This document shows positions 5,722-14,202 of a stretch of 16,762 bases of DNA, piece by piece. Under the pieces are notes generated by a model. It searched no databases. It worked only from the letters and a program-made list of their open reading frames with translations, and was not told where the DNA came from. The DNA is from Prevotellaceae bacterium UBA6858 (GTDB lineage Bacteria > Bacteroidota > Bacteroidia > Bacteroidales > Bacteroidaceae). Each line of letters opens with the position of its first letter. The first letter of the stretch is position 1. The position numbers and the translations under genes were made by a program. The stretch is taken from NCBI GenBank assembly GCA_002451695.1, contig DKDC01000003.1:8309-25070 (forward strand), given 5' to 3'.

Positions 5722-6504
5722 ATGGCAGGAAACATTGCATTGGCACTTTTGATACCGTTTCTCGGAACGACAATCGGGGCGGCGTTCGTATTCCTCATGC
5801 GCGGGGAAATGTCGCAGCGTTTGCAGAAACCGCTGCTTGGTTTCGCATCGGGCGTAATGGTGGCTGCGTCAATATGGTCGCTGCTCATACCGAGTATGGA
5901 AATGGGCGCAAGCAACGGAAAGCTGTGCGTTGTGCCGGCTGCCGTAGGCTTCCTGTGCGGCATGGGCTTTCTTTTGCTAATTGACACGCTCACGCCCCAC
6001 CTCCACATGGACTCCGACAGTCCCGAAGGCGTAAAATCGCGGCTTTCAAGGACAGCCATGCTGTCGCTCGCCGTTACAATACACAACTTTCCCGAGGGCA
6101 TGGCCGTGGGAGTGGTCATTGCGGGGGCGATGCAGCAGGGCGAATGGATTTCAATGGCGGGGGTGCTGGCAATGTCGCTTGGCATAGCCATACAGAACAT
6201 TCCCGAAGGGGCGATAATCTCCATGCCCATGAAAGCCGCAGGGGGAAGCAAACTCAAATCGTTCGTGATTGGGACGCTGAGCGGGGCTGTGGAGCCTGTT
6301 GGCGCACTGCTCATAATTTTCCTTGCCTCCGAAATGACACCGGCACTCCCCTACCTTCTCGCCTTTGCAGCCGGGGCAATGCTGTACGTTGTGGTGGAGG
6401 AACTTATCCCGGAAGCCTCGGAGGGAAGCCACTCCAACCTCTCCACGACAGGATTCGCCATAGGGTTTGCGCTTATGATGACACTCGACGTGGTTATGGG
6501 ATGA
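5722..6504 (+). CDS. ZIP-family divalent metal transporter
   Basis: A 260-residue inner-membrane protein with about eight hydrophobic segments. It should import zinc or related divalent metals into the cytoplasm. The two ZIP metal-site motifs are present: HNFPEG at residues 121-126 (TM4) and QNIPEG at 158-163 (TM5), as in ZupT/GufA-type transporters. A short His/Asp-rich loop (HLHMDSDSPEG, about residues 94-104) precedes TM4 and is typical of the variable loop. Start chosen at 5722 because of the promoter just upstream and because the preceding 25 codons look non-coding and lack membrane character. The gene stands alone on this strand and converges on prfA. I see no Zur-type operator with confidence. 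Confidence 0.93.
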   Translation: MAGNIALALLIPFLGTTIGAAFVFLMRGEMSQRLQKPLLGFASGVMVAASIWSLLIPSMEMGASNGKLCVVPAAVGFLCGMGFLLLIDTLTPHLHMDSDSPEGVKSRLSRTAMLSLAVTIHNFPEGMAVGVVIAGAMQQGEWISMAGVLAMSLGIAIQNIPEGAIISMPMKAAGGSKLKSFVIGTLSGAVEPVGALLIIFLASEMTPALPYLLAFAAGAMLYVVVEELIPEASEGSHSNLSTTGFAIGFALMMTLDVVMG

Positions 6505-6509
6505 AACAA

Positions 6510-6543
6510 GGCGGGGATGCCCTTTGGAAAGAACATCCCCGCC
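6510..6543. terminator. Shared hairpin terminator between ZIP gene and prfA
   Basis: A perfect 10-bp stem, GGCGGGGATG (6510-6519) with CATCCCCGCC (6534-6543), and a 14-nt loop sits in the 75-bp gap between two convergent genes. T-rich sequence follows in both directions (CATATTTTG on +, TTGTTTCATC on -), so it could serve both. Confidence 0.85.
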
Positions 6544-6579
6544 CATATTTTGTGCGCCGGCACAAATTTTCCGCCTTGC

Positions 6580-7695
6580 CTACAGTTCCGCCTGTTGCAT
6601 ACGGCTTGCGTTCTCCGCCACCGTAAGGCGGTCGATGCACTCCTGTATGCCGCCGTCCATAAAGGCCTGCAGGTTATACATGGTGTAGTTAATGCGGTGG
6701 TCGGTTACGCGCCCCTGCGGATAGTTGTAGGTGCGTATCTTAGCGGAGCGGTCGCCTGTTGACACGAGCGACTTGCGGCGCGAGGCTATGTCGTCAACAT
6801 ATTTCTGGTGTTCGTGGTCGTATATATAGGTTCGCAGCCGTGCAAGGGCGCGTTCCTTGTTCTTTGGCTGGTCGCGGGTTTCGGTGCACTCTATGAGTAT
6901 TTCCGAAACTTCGCCTGTGTTAGGGTTTTTCCAGTTATACCGCAGACGCACGCCGCTTTCCACCTTGTTCACGTTCTGGCCTCCCGCGCCGCTTGAGCGG
7001 AACGTGTCCCAGCGTATCTCACCCTCGTTAATCCTGACCTCGAAAGGGTCGGCCTCGGGCAGCACCGCCACCGTAGCAGCCGAAGTGTGTATGCGCCCCT
7101 GTGTCTCTGTGGCCGGCACGCGCTGCACGCGGTGGACTCCGCTTTCGTATTTCAGCGTGCCGTAAACGTCCGCACCGGTAACGGAGCAGACAATTTCCTT
7201 GAAACCTCCAGCCGCACCCTCGCTGGCAGACGACACCGTGAGCGTCCAGCCCTTTTGCTCGCAAAACTTGGAGTACATCCTGAAAAGGTCGCCCGCAAAC
7301 AGCGCGGCCTCGTCGCCGCCCGTGCCGCCGCGAATTTCGAGAATTGCGTTTTTCGCATCCTCGGGGTCTTTGGGAACGAGCAGCAGCTTTATGCGCTCCT
7401 CTATCTCGGGGATTTTCCTTTCACATTCCGAAGCCTGCTCCTTTGCCATTTCGCGCATCTCGGGGTCGCTTTCCTCAAGAAGTATCTGTTTTGCCTCCGC
7501 CAGCCCGGAAATGAGTTGCGAATACTCACTCCGCACCTCCATAAGGCGTTCCAGCTCCTTGTACTCCCGCGTCAGCTTAACGTAACGCTGCTGGTCGGAA
7601 ATCACGGAAGGGTCGGAAACCAAAGTGTTCACCTCCACGAAGCGGTCGTGAAGCACGTTGAGCTTTTCGAGAAGCGTGCTGTTGTTTTCTGCCAT
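6580..7695 (-). CDS. prfA: Peptide chain release factor 1
   Basis: A 371-residue class I release factor that reads UAA and UAG and triggers peptidyl-tRNA hydrolysis on the ribosome. The catalytic GGQ is at residues 238-240 in SGAGGQNVNKVESGVR. The stop-codon-reading tripeptide is PAT (194-196) in RVPATETQGRIHTSA, the RF1 form rather than the RF2 SPF. The N-terminal helical domain is complete. The start lies 2 bp after the purM-like stop, so the genes are translationally close and surely in one operon. It is the last gene before the shared terminator at 6510-6543. In other Bacteroidales pyrF is, as I recall, often the next gene; it is absent here. Confidence 0.97.
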   Translation of the reverse strand: MAENNSTLLEKLNVLHDRFVEVNTLVSDPSVISDQQRYVKLTREYKELERLMEVRSEYSQLISGLAEAKQILLEESDPEMREMAKEQASECERKIPEIEERIKLLLVPKDPEDAKNAILEIRGGTGGDEAALFAGDLFRMYSKFCEQKGWTLTVSSASEGAAGGFKEIVCSVTGADVYGTLKYESGVHRVQRVPATETQGRIHTSAATVAVLPEADPFEVRINEGEIRWDTFRSSGAGGQNVNKVESGVRLRYNWKNPNTGEVSEILIECTETRDQPKNKERALARLRTYIYDHEHQKYVDDIASRRKSLVSTGDRSAKIRTYNYPQGRVTDHRINYTMYNLQAFMDGGIQECIDRLTVAENASRMQQAEL

Positions 7696-7697
7696 GC

Positions 7698-8867
7698 TTA
7701 ATAGTTGAATTCCCCGAACTCGCTCTTTATCGTAAGGCTTCTTTCGCCCTCCTCAATGCGGCCCACAACCTGCGCGTCGATATTAAAACCGTTTGCCGTG
7801 CTGATAACCGTCTGCGCGTCTTCGGGGCTGACGTAAACTTCAAGGCGGTGGCCCATGTTGAACACCATGTACATCTCCCTCCAGTCGGTGCCGCTCTCGT
7901 CGTGTATGAGCTTGAAGAGCGGAGGTACGGAGAACATATTGTCCTTTACCACCTTGCAGTTTTCGTTCACGAAGTTGAGCACCTTTGTCTGCGCCCCGCC
8001 CGTGCAGTGCACCATTCCGTGGATTTTGGGGCGCATCGCGTCAAGAAGTTTCTTCACCACCGGCGCGTATGTCCTGGTGGGCGAAAGCACAAGCTGCCCG
8101 GCATTCAGCGGCGTTCCCTCCACTTTTTCGCCAAGGTGCATATTGCCGCTGTAAACAAGCTCATCCGGCACTGCCTTGTCGTAGCTTTCGGGGTATTTTT
8201 CCGCGAGGTATTTTGCAAACACATCGTGGCGCGCCGAAGTTAGTCCGTTGCTGCCCATGCCGCCGTTGTACTGTTTTTCGTATGTTGCCTGTCCGCATGA
8301 CGAAAGCCCCACTATGACGTCTCCGGGGCGTATGTTGGCGTTGTCGATAACGTCGCTGCGCTTCATGCGGCAGGTTACGGTGGAGTCAACTATTATTGTG
8401 CGCACAAGGTCTCCCACGTCCGCCGTCTCTCCGCCTGTGGGATATATCCCGATGCCCATTTCGCGCATTTCGGCAAGCAGCTCGTCCGTTCCGTTTATGA
8501 TTGCGGAGATAACCTCTCCCGGCACGAGCATCTTGTTGCGCCCTATGGTTGACGACACAAGTATGTTGTCAACCGCGCCAACGCAAAGCAGGTCGTCGGT
8601 GTTCATCACAATTGCGTCCTGGGCAATCCCGCGCCACACGGAAAGGTCGCCGGTCTCCTTCCAGTACATATACGCAAGGCTCGACTTTGTTCCCGCCCCG
8701 TCGGCGTGCATTATGTTGCAGTATTCGGGGTCTCCGCCCAACACATCGGGCATTATCTTGCAGAAGGCATGGGGGAAAATCCCCTTGTCTATATTCTTTA
8801 TGGCTGCGTGAACGTCCTCTTTCATTGCGCTCACGCCGCGCATCATGTATCTTTGGCTTAATTTCAT
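7698..8867 (-). CDS. purM: Phosphoribosylformylglycinamidine cyclo-ligase (AIR synthase), long Bacteroidetes form
   Basis: A 389-residue cytoplasmic enzyme of the PurM superfamily, expected to convert FGAM to AIR with ATP in purine synthesis. The signature DGAGTK (residues 56-61) and the following NTDDLLCVGA (89-98) match the PurM sequences DGVGTK and VNDLVVQGA. A second domain follows with GDVIVGLSSCG and later GMVHCTGGAQTKV. It is about 45 residues longer than E. coli PurM and diverged from it, as is usual for the Bacteroidetes type, so a related AIR-synthase-fold role cannot be fully excluded. It begins 13 bp after the lemA stop and ends 2 bp before prfA. Confidence 0.85.
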   Translation of the reverse strand: MKLSQRYMMRGVSAMKEDVHAAIKNIDKGIFPHAFCKIMPDVLGGDPEYCNIMHADGAGTKSSLAYMYWKETGDLSVWRGIAQDAIVMNTDDLLCVGAVDNILVSSTIGRNKMLVPGEVISAIINGTDELLAEMREMGIGIYPTGGETADVGDLVRTIIVDSTVTCRMKRSDVIDNANIRPGDVIVGLSSCGQATYEKQYNGGMGSNGLTSARHDVFAKYLAEKYPESYDKAVPDELVYSGNMHLGEKVEGTPLNAGQLVLSPTRTYAPVVKKLLDAMRPKIHGMVHCTGGAQTKVLNFVNENCKVVKDNMFSVPPLFKLIHDESGTDWREMYMVFNMGHRLEVYVSPEDAQTVISTANGFNIDAQVVGRIEEGERSLTIKSEFGEFNY

Positions 8868-8880
8868 AATCTTTACGTGG

Positions 8881-9468
8881 TTAGAATTTCACTTCGGGGG
8901 CTTTCTCCGCGCCTTCCGAAGCCTCGAACTTTGCCTTTGCCGAGAAGCCGAAAAGCGAAGCCACTATGTTGCCGGGGAAGCGGCGCGCCGTGAGGTTGTA
9001 CGCCTGTACCGCCTCGTTGTATATGCGGCGGCTTTCGGTTATCCTGTTTTCCGTCCCCTCGAGCTGCACCTGAAGTGTCTTGAAATTCTCGTTAGCCTTC
9101 AGGTCGGGGTAATTCTCCGTAATGGCTATGAGTTTGCCGAGCGCGGAAGTTACATCGCCCTGCGCCTTTTGGAACTCCTGCAGTTTTTCAGGCGTGATGT
9201 TTTCCGGGTCAACCGTTACCTGCGTTGCCTTCACCCTTGCCGCCACAACGCCTTCAAGGGTCTCGCTCTCGTGGGTGGCATATCCCTTTACAGTGCTCAC
9301 AAGGTTTGGTATCAGGTCGGCACGGCGTTGGTATTGCGTCTGCACATTGCTCCACGCGGTGGAAACCTTTTCGTCCTGCGTTACCATTCCGTTGTATTTT
9401 GTAACGCACCATATCACGAGCAACGCCACAACCGTGATGATTGCAATCAAAGATCTGCTCTTTTTCAT
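8881..9468 (-). CDS. lemA: LemA family membrane-anchored protein
   Basis: A 195-residue protein with one N-terminal membrane helix (about residues 7-23) and a mostly helical remainder outside the cytoplasm. Family features include NGMVTQDEKVSTAWSNVQTQYQRRADLIPNLV, a hallmark of LemA (given here as positions about 26-57; key residues Trp, Asn-Val-Gln, Arg-Arg-Asp-Leu-Ile-Pro-Asn), then ENYPDLKANENF and ITESRRIYNEAVQAYN. The biochemical role of LemA is not established; it commonly pairs with TPM-domain proteins, as here. The start at 9468 puts Lys-Lys just before the membrane helix; frames further upstream run into the TPM gene. It lies 44 bp after the TPM stop and 13 bp before purM. Confidence 0.93.
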   Translation of the reverse strand: MKKSRSLIAIITVVALLVIWCVTKYNGMVTQDEKVSTAWSNVQTQYQRRADLIPNLVSTVKGYATHESETLEGVVAARVKATQVTVDPENITPEKLQEFQKAQGDVTSALGKLIAITENYPDLKANENFKTLQVQLEGTENRITESRRIYNEAVQAYNLTARRFPGNIVASLFGFSAKAKFEASEGAEKAPEVKF

Positions 9469-9512
9469 TTCATATATATTTTTAGTTGTAATTCTTTTTA
9501 TGCCTGCGCGGC

Positions 9513-10427
9513 TCAAAACCTTCCGCCCGCGCCGCCACCTCCGAAAGTGCCGCCGCCAAACGTTCCGCCGCTCACTCCGCCTCCGCTTCCGAAGCCCCCG
9601 CCGCGACTGCCGCCAAGGAACAGGAACGGGAGCAGCGGCGACATCCCGCCTCCTTGTCCGCTGTCGTTTTCCTCCCTTACAACGGTATGACCGCACTTCG
9701 GGCATTTGTATATCACAAGCAGCTTGCCGTCCCCGGTGCGCCTCAATGTCTGGTCTGTGCGCTTCAAGCCGTGATGCCGGCACTTTGGACAACGGTCGTT
9801 GTCCCAGCTACGCTTTACAAGAAGTCCGAACAGCACCACGAGGAACGCCACTATTATCAGCGCAAGCACCATTGCCGCCGTGTCGTCCTCGGCGGCGTTG
9901 CCTTTCGGCAGCAGGGATTCGTCCTTTGCCACGTATGCGCATATAGCCTTTGCACCGTTGAGCATTGCCGCGTCCCAGTCGCCCAGCTTCATGAAGGGAA
10001 CCATATAGTCTTCCTCAATCCTGTGGCATAGGGCATCGGGCAAAGTTCCCTCAAGTCCGTGTCCGGTCAGGATTTGATAGGCACGGTCTTCGGTTGAAAG
10101 CACCACGATAAGCCCGGAGTTCTGTTTGCCAAGCCCCACCCCGTACTTTCTCGCCAACGCCATGCCAAAATCGTAGGGTTCGCCGCCCTCAATTCGCTTT
10201 GCCACGGCGAAAATGCTCTGCACGCCGCGCTTTGCCTCCAATGCGGATAGCAGGGCATCCACAGAGTCGCGCACTGCGGGCGACAGGAGATTGTCGGGAT
10301 CGCAGACATGACGGCGCGAATCCTGAAGGTAAACCACAGGAAAGTTGTCGGCATTCCAAACCACAGCCCCCGCAAACAGCGGAAGCATAAACAAAATCGC
10401 TGTAAATATGCTCCTGACGGCTTTCAT
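9513..10427 (-). CDS. TPM-domain exported membrane protein with zinc ribbon and Gly-rich tail
   Basis: A 304-residue protein. A signal peptide (residues 1 to about 20, MKAVRSIFTAILFMLPLFAG) is followed by a TPM domain (about 25-170, with SGLIVVLSTEDRAYQI and GHGLEGTLPDA), one membrane helix (about 185-205, VLALIIVAFLVVLFGLL), then a four-Cys zinc-ribbon-like segment (CPKCRHHG ... CPKCGH), and a C-terminal tail very rich in Gly, Ser and Phe. TPM proteins include YgcG and a plant thylakoid protein linked to photosystem II repair; their bacterial role is unclear. The start at 10427 is chosen because it opens the signal peptide and sits about 42 nt from a promoter start. It leads the probable operon with lemA, purM and prfA. 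Confidence 0.9.
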   Translation of the reverse strand: MKAVRSIFTAILFMLPLFAGAVVWNADNFPVVYLQDSRRHVCDPDNLLSPAVRDSVDALLSALEAKRGVQSIFAVAKRIEGGEPYDFGMALARKYGVGLGKQNSGLIVVLSTEDRAYQILTGHGLEGTLPDALCHRIEEDYMVPFMKLGDWDAAMLNGAKAICAYVAKDESLLPKGNAAEDDTAAMVLALIIVAFLVVLFGLLVKRSWDNDRCPKCRHHGLKRTDQTLRRTGDGKLLVIYKCPKCGHTVVREENDSGQGGGMSPLLPFLFLGGSRGGGFGSGGGVSGGTFGGGTFGGGGAGGRF

Positions 10428-10475
10428 AAGAATTTTGTTCGCGCACCCGCAGGTGCAGACACAATTTCCACGTTG

Positions 10476-10507
10476 CAAAGATACACAAAAAACACTCCCC
10501 CCACAAA
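10476..10507 (-). promoter_or_regulatory. Promoter of the TPM-lemA-purM-prfA operon
   Basis: Read on the minus strand, TTTG (10507-10504), a 20-nt gap, and TATCTTTG (10483-10476) match the Bacteroidetes -33/-7 consensus exactly. The transcript should begin near 10469, about 42 nt before the ATG of the TPM gene. Confidence 0.82.
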
Positions 10508-10569
10508 TCAACTCCCCTATGCCATCGGGCGGTTTTACAGCGTCCAAGCGATTATGTGGTGATACAGCA

Positions 10570-10681
10570 CAAAAACTACTTCAGACACAGGAAAAACTAC
10601 ATAGGACATAGGAAAAATTATATCAGACATAATTCAAACTACATCAGAGCTTTTTTGAGCCACTTGCAACCTGCTGAAAGC
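10570..10681 (+). repeat. AT-rich unit repeat, copy B
   Basis: Successive ~21-bp units (beginning GACACAGG, GACATAGG and GACATAATT), then GAGCTTTTTT and CCACTTGCAAC and CTGAAAG. It aligns along its whole length with copies A and C. It lies between two minus-strand genes. Confidence 0.82.
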
Positions 10682-10881
10682 CAAAGCCTTGCAAGATTTT
10701 CCAAACAACGTATAATTCATTGTATTTCAAACCGTTGAACGCTTATATGGTTTCCTGAAAAACGCGGCTTACGGTTGCTATGCAAACAAACCGCCCCCGC
10801 CACGGCGCAAACTATTTTGCCATGACTGGGGCGGAATTTATCGCTTCGCGCACCAAAGCCGGTGCGTTGCCTTACAGTCTC

Positions 10882-11424
10882 CTAAAAATTGTCGGCGAGT
10901 ATCTCAAAATACGCCTGCGGATGGTTGCACACGGGACACACCTCGGGGGCTTGCGTGCCGATGACTATATGCCCGCAGTTGCGGCAAATCCACACGCGGT
11001 TGCCTTCGCGGGCGAACACCTTGGCTTTCTCTATGTTCCCGAGCAGTGTCTTGTAGCGTTCCTCGTGGCGTTTTTCGATTTCCGCCACCATCTCGAACTT
11101 CCTCGCCAATTCCTCAAAGCCTTCCTCGCGTGCCTCCTTTGCGAATGTGGGGTACATCTCCGTCCATTCGTAGTTCTCGCCATCGGCCGCGTCCTTCAGG
11201 TTAGCCGGAGTGTCTGCCACCGCCCCGCCATGCAGAGCCTTGAACCATAGTTTTGCGTGTTCCTTCTCGTTGTTGGCTGTCTCCTCAAAAAGTGCGGCTA
11301 TCTGCTCGTAGCCGTCTTTCTTGGCACGGCTCGCATAATAGGTGTACTTGTTTCTGGCCTGGCTCTCGCCTGCAAAAGCCGCGAGCAGGTTCTTCTCGGT
11401 CTTTGTTCCTTTTAGCTCTTTCAT
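10882..11424 (-). CDS. rbr: Rubrerythrin (diiron peroxidase)
   Basis: A 180-residue cytoplasmic protein that reduces hydrogen peroxide in anaerobes. The N-terminal ferritin-like domain has the diiron ligand pattern: Glu20 in FAGESQARNKY, the EETANNEKEHAKLW helix with His56, and a later FEMVAEIEKRHEERY helix (about 110-124). The C-terminal rubredoxin-like domain has its four cysteines at 147, 150, 163 and 166 (CRNC and CPVC). Length and order are usual for the family. The start lies 54 bp after the stop of the dipeptidyl peptidase gene, with no TAnnTTTG box between, so co-transcription is possible. Confidence 0.95.
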   Translation of the reverse strand: MKELKGTKTEKNLLAAFAGESQARNKYTYYASRAKKDGYEQIAALFEETANNEKEHAKLWFKALHGGAVADTPANLKDAADGENYEWTEMYPTFAKEAREEGFEELARKFEMVAEIEKRHEERYKTLLGNIEKAKVFAREGNRVWICRNCGHIVIGTQAPEVCPVCNHPQAYFEILADNF

Positions 11425-11478
11425 TGCTGTGAAGATTTTAATTTGTTATGGTTTCCGAACTCCCGGCATTCCGCCGGC

Positions 11479-13680
11479 TCATTTCAGCTTGTCCTTGAAA
11501 AACTCAGCCACCCTTGTGTAAAGGTGCAGCCGCGTGTTGCCGCCGTATATGCCGTGGTTGCGGTTTGTGTAAACCTGCATCTGGAATTGTTTGCCGGCCT
11601 GCACAAGGGCTTCGGAATACTCAGCCGAGTTGCGGAAGTGAACGTTGTCGTCCGCTGTGCCGTGCACAATCAGCAGGTCGCCGTGCAGATTTGCCGCGCG
11701 GGTTATGGGGTTGTCGTCATATCCTGCGGAATTTTCGTTGGGAGTGCGCATATACCGCTCGGTATATACGGAGTCATAGAAGCGGTAGCTCGTAACCGGG
11801 GCTATGGCAACGCCGGCGCGGAACACGCCCCTGCCCTCGCTCATCGACATAAGGGTGTTGAAGCCGCCGTAGCTCCAGCCCCAGATGCCTATGCGGTTCT
11901 TGTCAACATAGCCGAGGCTGCCGAGATACAGCGCGGCCTCCACCTGATCCTGCGCCTCGAGAAGCCCGAGCTTCAGGTAAGTTTGTTTCTCAAAGTCCGC
12001 TCCGCGCCCGCCTGTGCCGCGTCCGTCAACACACACGCAGATGAAGCCGTTTTGCGCGAGATAGCGTTCCCAAATCATGCCGGGCATGAAACCCGACGAC
12101 CAAGAGTCCTGCACCTGTTGCGAACCCGGGCCGCTGTATTGGTACATTACCACGGGATATTTCTTAGATTCGCTGAAATCGGCGGGTTTCACCATATAGC
12201 CGTTCAGCTTTGTGCCGTTTGAGGTGGTGAACCCGAACATTTCCACCTTTGCCGGGGCATCCGCGTCTATCTTTGCTTTCAAATCCGAATTGTCTATGAG
12301 CGTTTTCATAACCTTGCCGTTTGCGCTGCAAAGGGTTGTTACCGGCGCGGAGGCGAGACTTGAGAACGTGTTTACGTAGTAGCGGAAATTCGCGCTGAAG
12401 CGTGCGGAGTTGCTGCCCTTCTGCGCCGAAAGCTTCTTGACGACGCCTTTCAGGTTTGCGCACATCACCGTGGTGTATTGCGGGCCGTCGGCATTTGCCG
12501 AGTAGTAGAAGTTGCCTGTGGCGGCATCGTAGCCGTAGAAGTCCTGCACCTCGTAATTGCCTTTGGTTACTTGCCCCACGAGATGCCCGTTTATGTCGTA
12601 CCAGTATATTTCGTTAAATCCGCTGCGGTCGCTCACCATGGCGAAGTGGTCGCCATAGAATTTGAGCTTCGAGAAAGCATCCTCGCGCAGGTACTTGTCG
12701 TTCTTTTCGCGCACTAATAGTTTGCAGACACGCGAGCGCGGGTTTGCCGCATATATGTCCATTTGGTCCTGATGGCGGTTGAGGGTTACTACAGCCACCT
12801 TTTCGGGGTCGGAAGTCTGGAAAATGCGCGGTATGTAGCCGTCCGCGCCGAGCGGAACGTTCACCGTGCGCTCCACATGGCTCTTGATGTCGAACGAGTG
12901 AACCGTAACCGTGGAATTGACCTCGCCGGCAATGGGGTACTTGTAGCTGTAAGCCCCGGGGTAGCCGGCATATTCCTGCTTTTCGGGCTTCATGCCCTTG
13001 TAGAGCGGGAAGGAGAACGTCTTGACCGCACTCTCGTCGTAGCGCACCCAAACGAGCATTTTGCTGTCGGCGGTGAAAACGTATGAGCAAGCCGTGGAAA
13101 ACTCCTCCTCGTTCACCCAGTCGGGAATGCCGTTGAGCGCTTTTCCCGCCGCGCCGTCTTTTGTAACCTGGCTCTCGGAATTGTCGAAAAGCAGTTTGAC
13201 GAGGAACAGGTTGCCGCCGCGCACGAACGAAATCATGTTGCCGTCGGGCGAAAACTGCGGCTGCATCTGCGCCCCGCCCTTTGAAAGCGCCGTAAGGGTC
13301 TTGTTGTTGACATCATAAATGTAGTAGTCGGCGGTGAACGAGCGGCGGTAGATGTATTTTGTGTTTGTCTGCACAAGAATGCGCCTGTTGTCGGGCGACA
13401 CAATATAGCCGTCCATGCCCTCAACCTTGTCGCCGCGTGCCGTGGTCAGGTCGATGACAACGCCGTTCTGCGCACCGTTCCTGAAGGAATATGAAAGGAG
13501 TTTCTTGCCGTCGTCGCTAATCTGCATATAGCTCTCGCCGTCGGGCGAAGATTGGAACGAGCGCATGGATTTGGGGTAATAGCCGCCGCCGGCTATGCCC
13601 TGCAATGTTATCTCCGCCCCTGCCTTTGGCGCAAATGCCGCAAGGGCCACTGTAAACACGAATGATACGAACTTTCTCAT
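11479..13680 (-). CDS. Dipeptidyl peptidase IV-type serine peptidase (S9B), exported
   Basis: A 733-residue periplasmic peptidase expected to release N-terminal dipeptides, often after proline. It has a signal peptide (MRKFVSFVFTVALAAFAPKAGA, 22 residues in total), a beta-propeller domain, and a C-terminal alpha/beta-hydrolase domain. The catalytic triad is visible: Ser603 in GWSYGG, Asp677 in GTADDNVHF, and His709 in NRNHGIYGG. The Glu pair that holds the substrate N-terminus in DPP IV is present in DWVNEEEF. Spacing Ser-Asp-His (74 and 32) is close to human DPP IV. The start at 13680 opens the signal peptide and lies about 12 nt from the predicted transcription start; an in-frame ATG at 13740 is rejected. 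Rubrerythrin follows by 54 bp. Confidence 0.95.
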   Translation of the reverse strand: MRKFVSFVFTVALAAFAPKAGAEITLQGIAGGGYYPKSMRSFQSSPDGESYMQISDDGKKLLSYSFRNGAQNGVVIDLTTARGDKVEGMDGYIVSPDNRRILVQTNTKYIYRRSFTADYYIYDVNNKTLTALSKGGAQMQPQFSPDGNMISFVRGGNLFLVKLLFDNSESQVTKDGAAGKALNGIPDWVNEEEFSTACSYVFTADSKMLVWVRYDESAVKTFSFPLYKGMKPEKQEYAGYPGAYSYKYPIAGEVNSTVTVHSFDIKSHVERTVNVPLGADGYIPRIFQTSDPEKVAVVTLNRHQDQMDIYAANPRSRVCKLLVREKNDKYLREDAFSKLKFYGDHFAMVSDRSGFNEIYWYDINGHLVGQVTKGNYEVQDFYGYDAATGNFYYSANADGPQYTTVMCANLKGVVKKLSAQKGSNSARFSANFRYYVNTFSSLASAPVTTLCSANGKVMKTLIDNSDLKAKIDADAPAKVEMFGFTTSNGTKLNGYMVKPADFSESKKYPVVMYQYSGPGSQQVQDSWSSGFMPGMIWERYLAQNGFICVCVDGRGTGGRGADFEKQTYLKLGLLEAQDQVEAALYLGSLGYVDKNRIGIWGWSYGGFNTLMSMSEGRGVFRAGVAIAPVTSYRFYDSVYTERYMRTPNENSAGYDDNPITRAANLHGDLLIVHGTADDNVHFRNSAEYSEALVQAGKQFQMQVYTNRNHGIYGGNTRLHLYTRVAEFFKDKLK

Positions 13681-13698
13681 GATCTTGAACTTTGATGG

Positions 13699-13706
13699 CA
13701 AAGTTA
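13699..13706 (-). promoter_or_regulatory. -7 element of the dipeptidyl peptidase gene
   Basis: On the minus strand TAACTTTG fits TAnnTTTG exactly, 18 bp before the ATG at 13680. No TTTG lies at the ideal 19-21 nt upstream; CTTG at 17 nt and TTTG at 24 nt are the nearest. The promoter is therefore likely but not fully matched. Confidence 0.6.
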
Positions 13707-13927
13707 CAAAATTCCGCATTGCCCAAGCCGCAAAAAACAAAGAAGTGGTCTTGATTTTACGGTATTCAAGATTTGCCTTTGTTGCTGAAGCGGTTTTTTC
13801 TGTTTAAAAGGAAGCGCGGCGGACTGCACGACTTATGAAAAAGGGAAGCGATTAAGAAAGAAAAGTGAGTGTTTTGTCCGAAAACACAAGGCACGGTTTC
13901 CTTGCCACAAAAGCCGGGGGCATTTTT

Positions 13928-14030
13928 TACATCGGACATAGGAAAAACTACATAAGACATAGAAAAAATTATATCAGACATAATTAAAACTACATCAGAC
14001 CTTTTTTGCGCCACCTGCAACAATCTGTAA
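13928..14030 (+). repeat. AT-rich unit repeat, copy C
   Basis: Units beginning GGACATAGG, AGACATAG and AGACATAATT are followed by GACCTTTTTTGCG, CCACCTGCAAC and a diverged CTGTAATCCAAA. It aligns with copies A and B in the same orientation. It lies between two minus-strand genes. Confidence 0.82.
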
Positions 14031-14141
14031 TCCAAATCATTGCAAAGCAATACAACAAAACGCCAATTTCGCGTAAATCAAAGGGTTAGCCATCCTGCAA
14101 CATAACACGCATTTATACGGAAGCCACCCCTGGTTATAAAA

Positions 14142-14180
14142 AATCCAGCCCTTCCGCTGAAAAACAGAGAGGGCTGGATT
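14142..14180 (-). terminator. Terminator of the EF-G paralogue gene
   Basis: A perfect 11-bp stem, AATCCAGCCCT (14142-14152) with AGGGCTGGATT (14170-14180), and a 17-nt loop lies 22 bp past the stop. On the minus strand it runs into TTTTTTATAACC, a fair T-run. Confidence 0.82.
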
Positions 14181-14202
14181 GGCTGGCGTTTGCGGCGGTA
14201 TG

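Larger units (their letters stand above)
10428..10881. other. Intergenic region between the TPM and rubrerythrin genes
   Basis: This 454-bp gap contains the TPM promoter (10476-10507), AT-rich repeat copy B (10570-10681), and a stretch at 10682-10881 with no recognised gene. A short inverted repeat, CGCACC/GGTGCG at 10849-10866, lies just after the rubrerythrin stop on the minus strand but lacks a T-run, so it is a doubtful terminator. Confidence 0.7.
13681..14202. other. Intergenic region between the EF-G paralogue and the dipeptidyl peptidase gene
   Basis: This 522-bp gap holds the terminator of the EF-G paralogue (14142-14180), AT-rich repeat copy C (13928-14030), and the -7 box of the peptidase gene. 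I see no gene in it, and nothing definite in 13741-13927. Confidence 0.7.

Noticed and set aside
8845..9690. 281-codon open frame on the plus strand over lemA and the TPM gene
   Set aside because: It is antisense to clear LemA and TPM coding sequence, and the proline-rich end is just the complement of the Gly-rich tail.
10849..10866. Terminator after rubrerythrin
   Set aside because: The stem is only 6 bp and no T-run follows on the minus strand.
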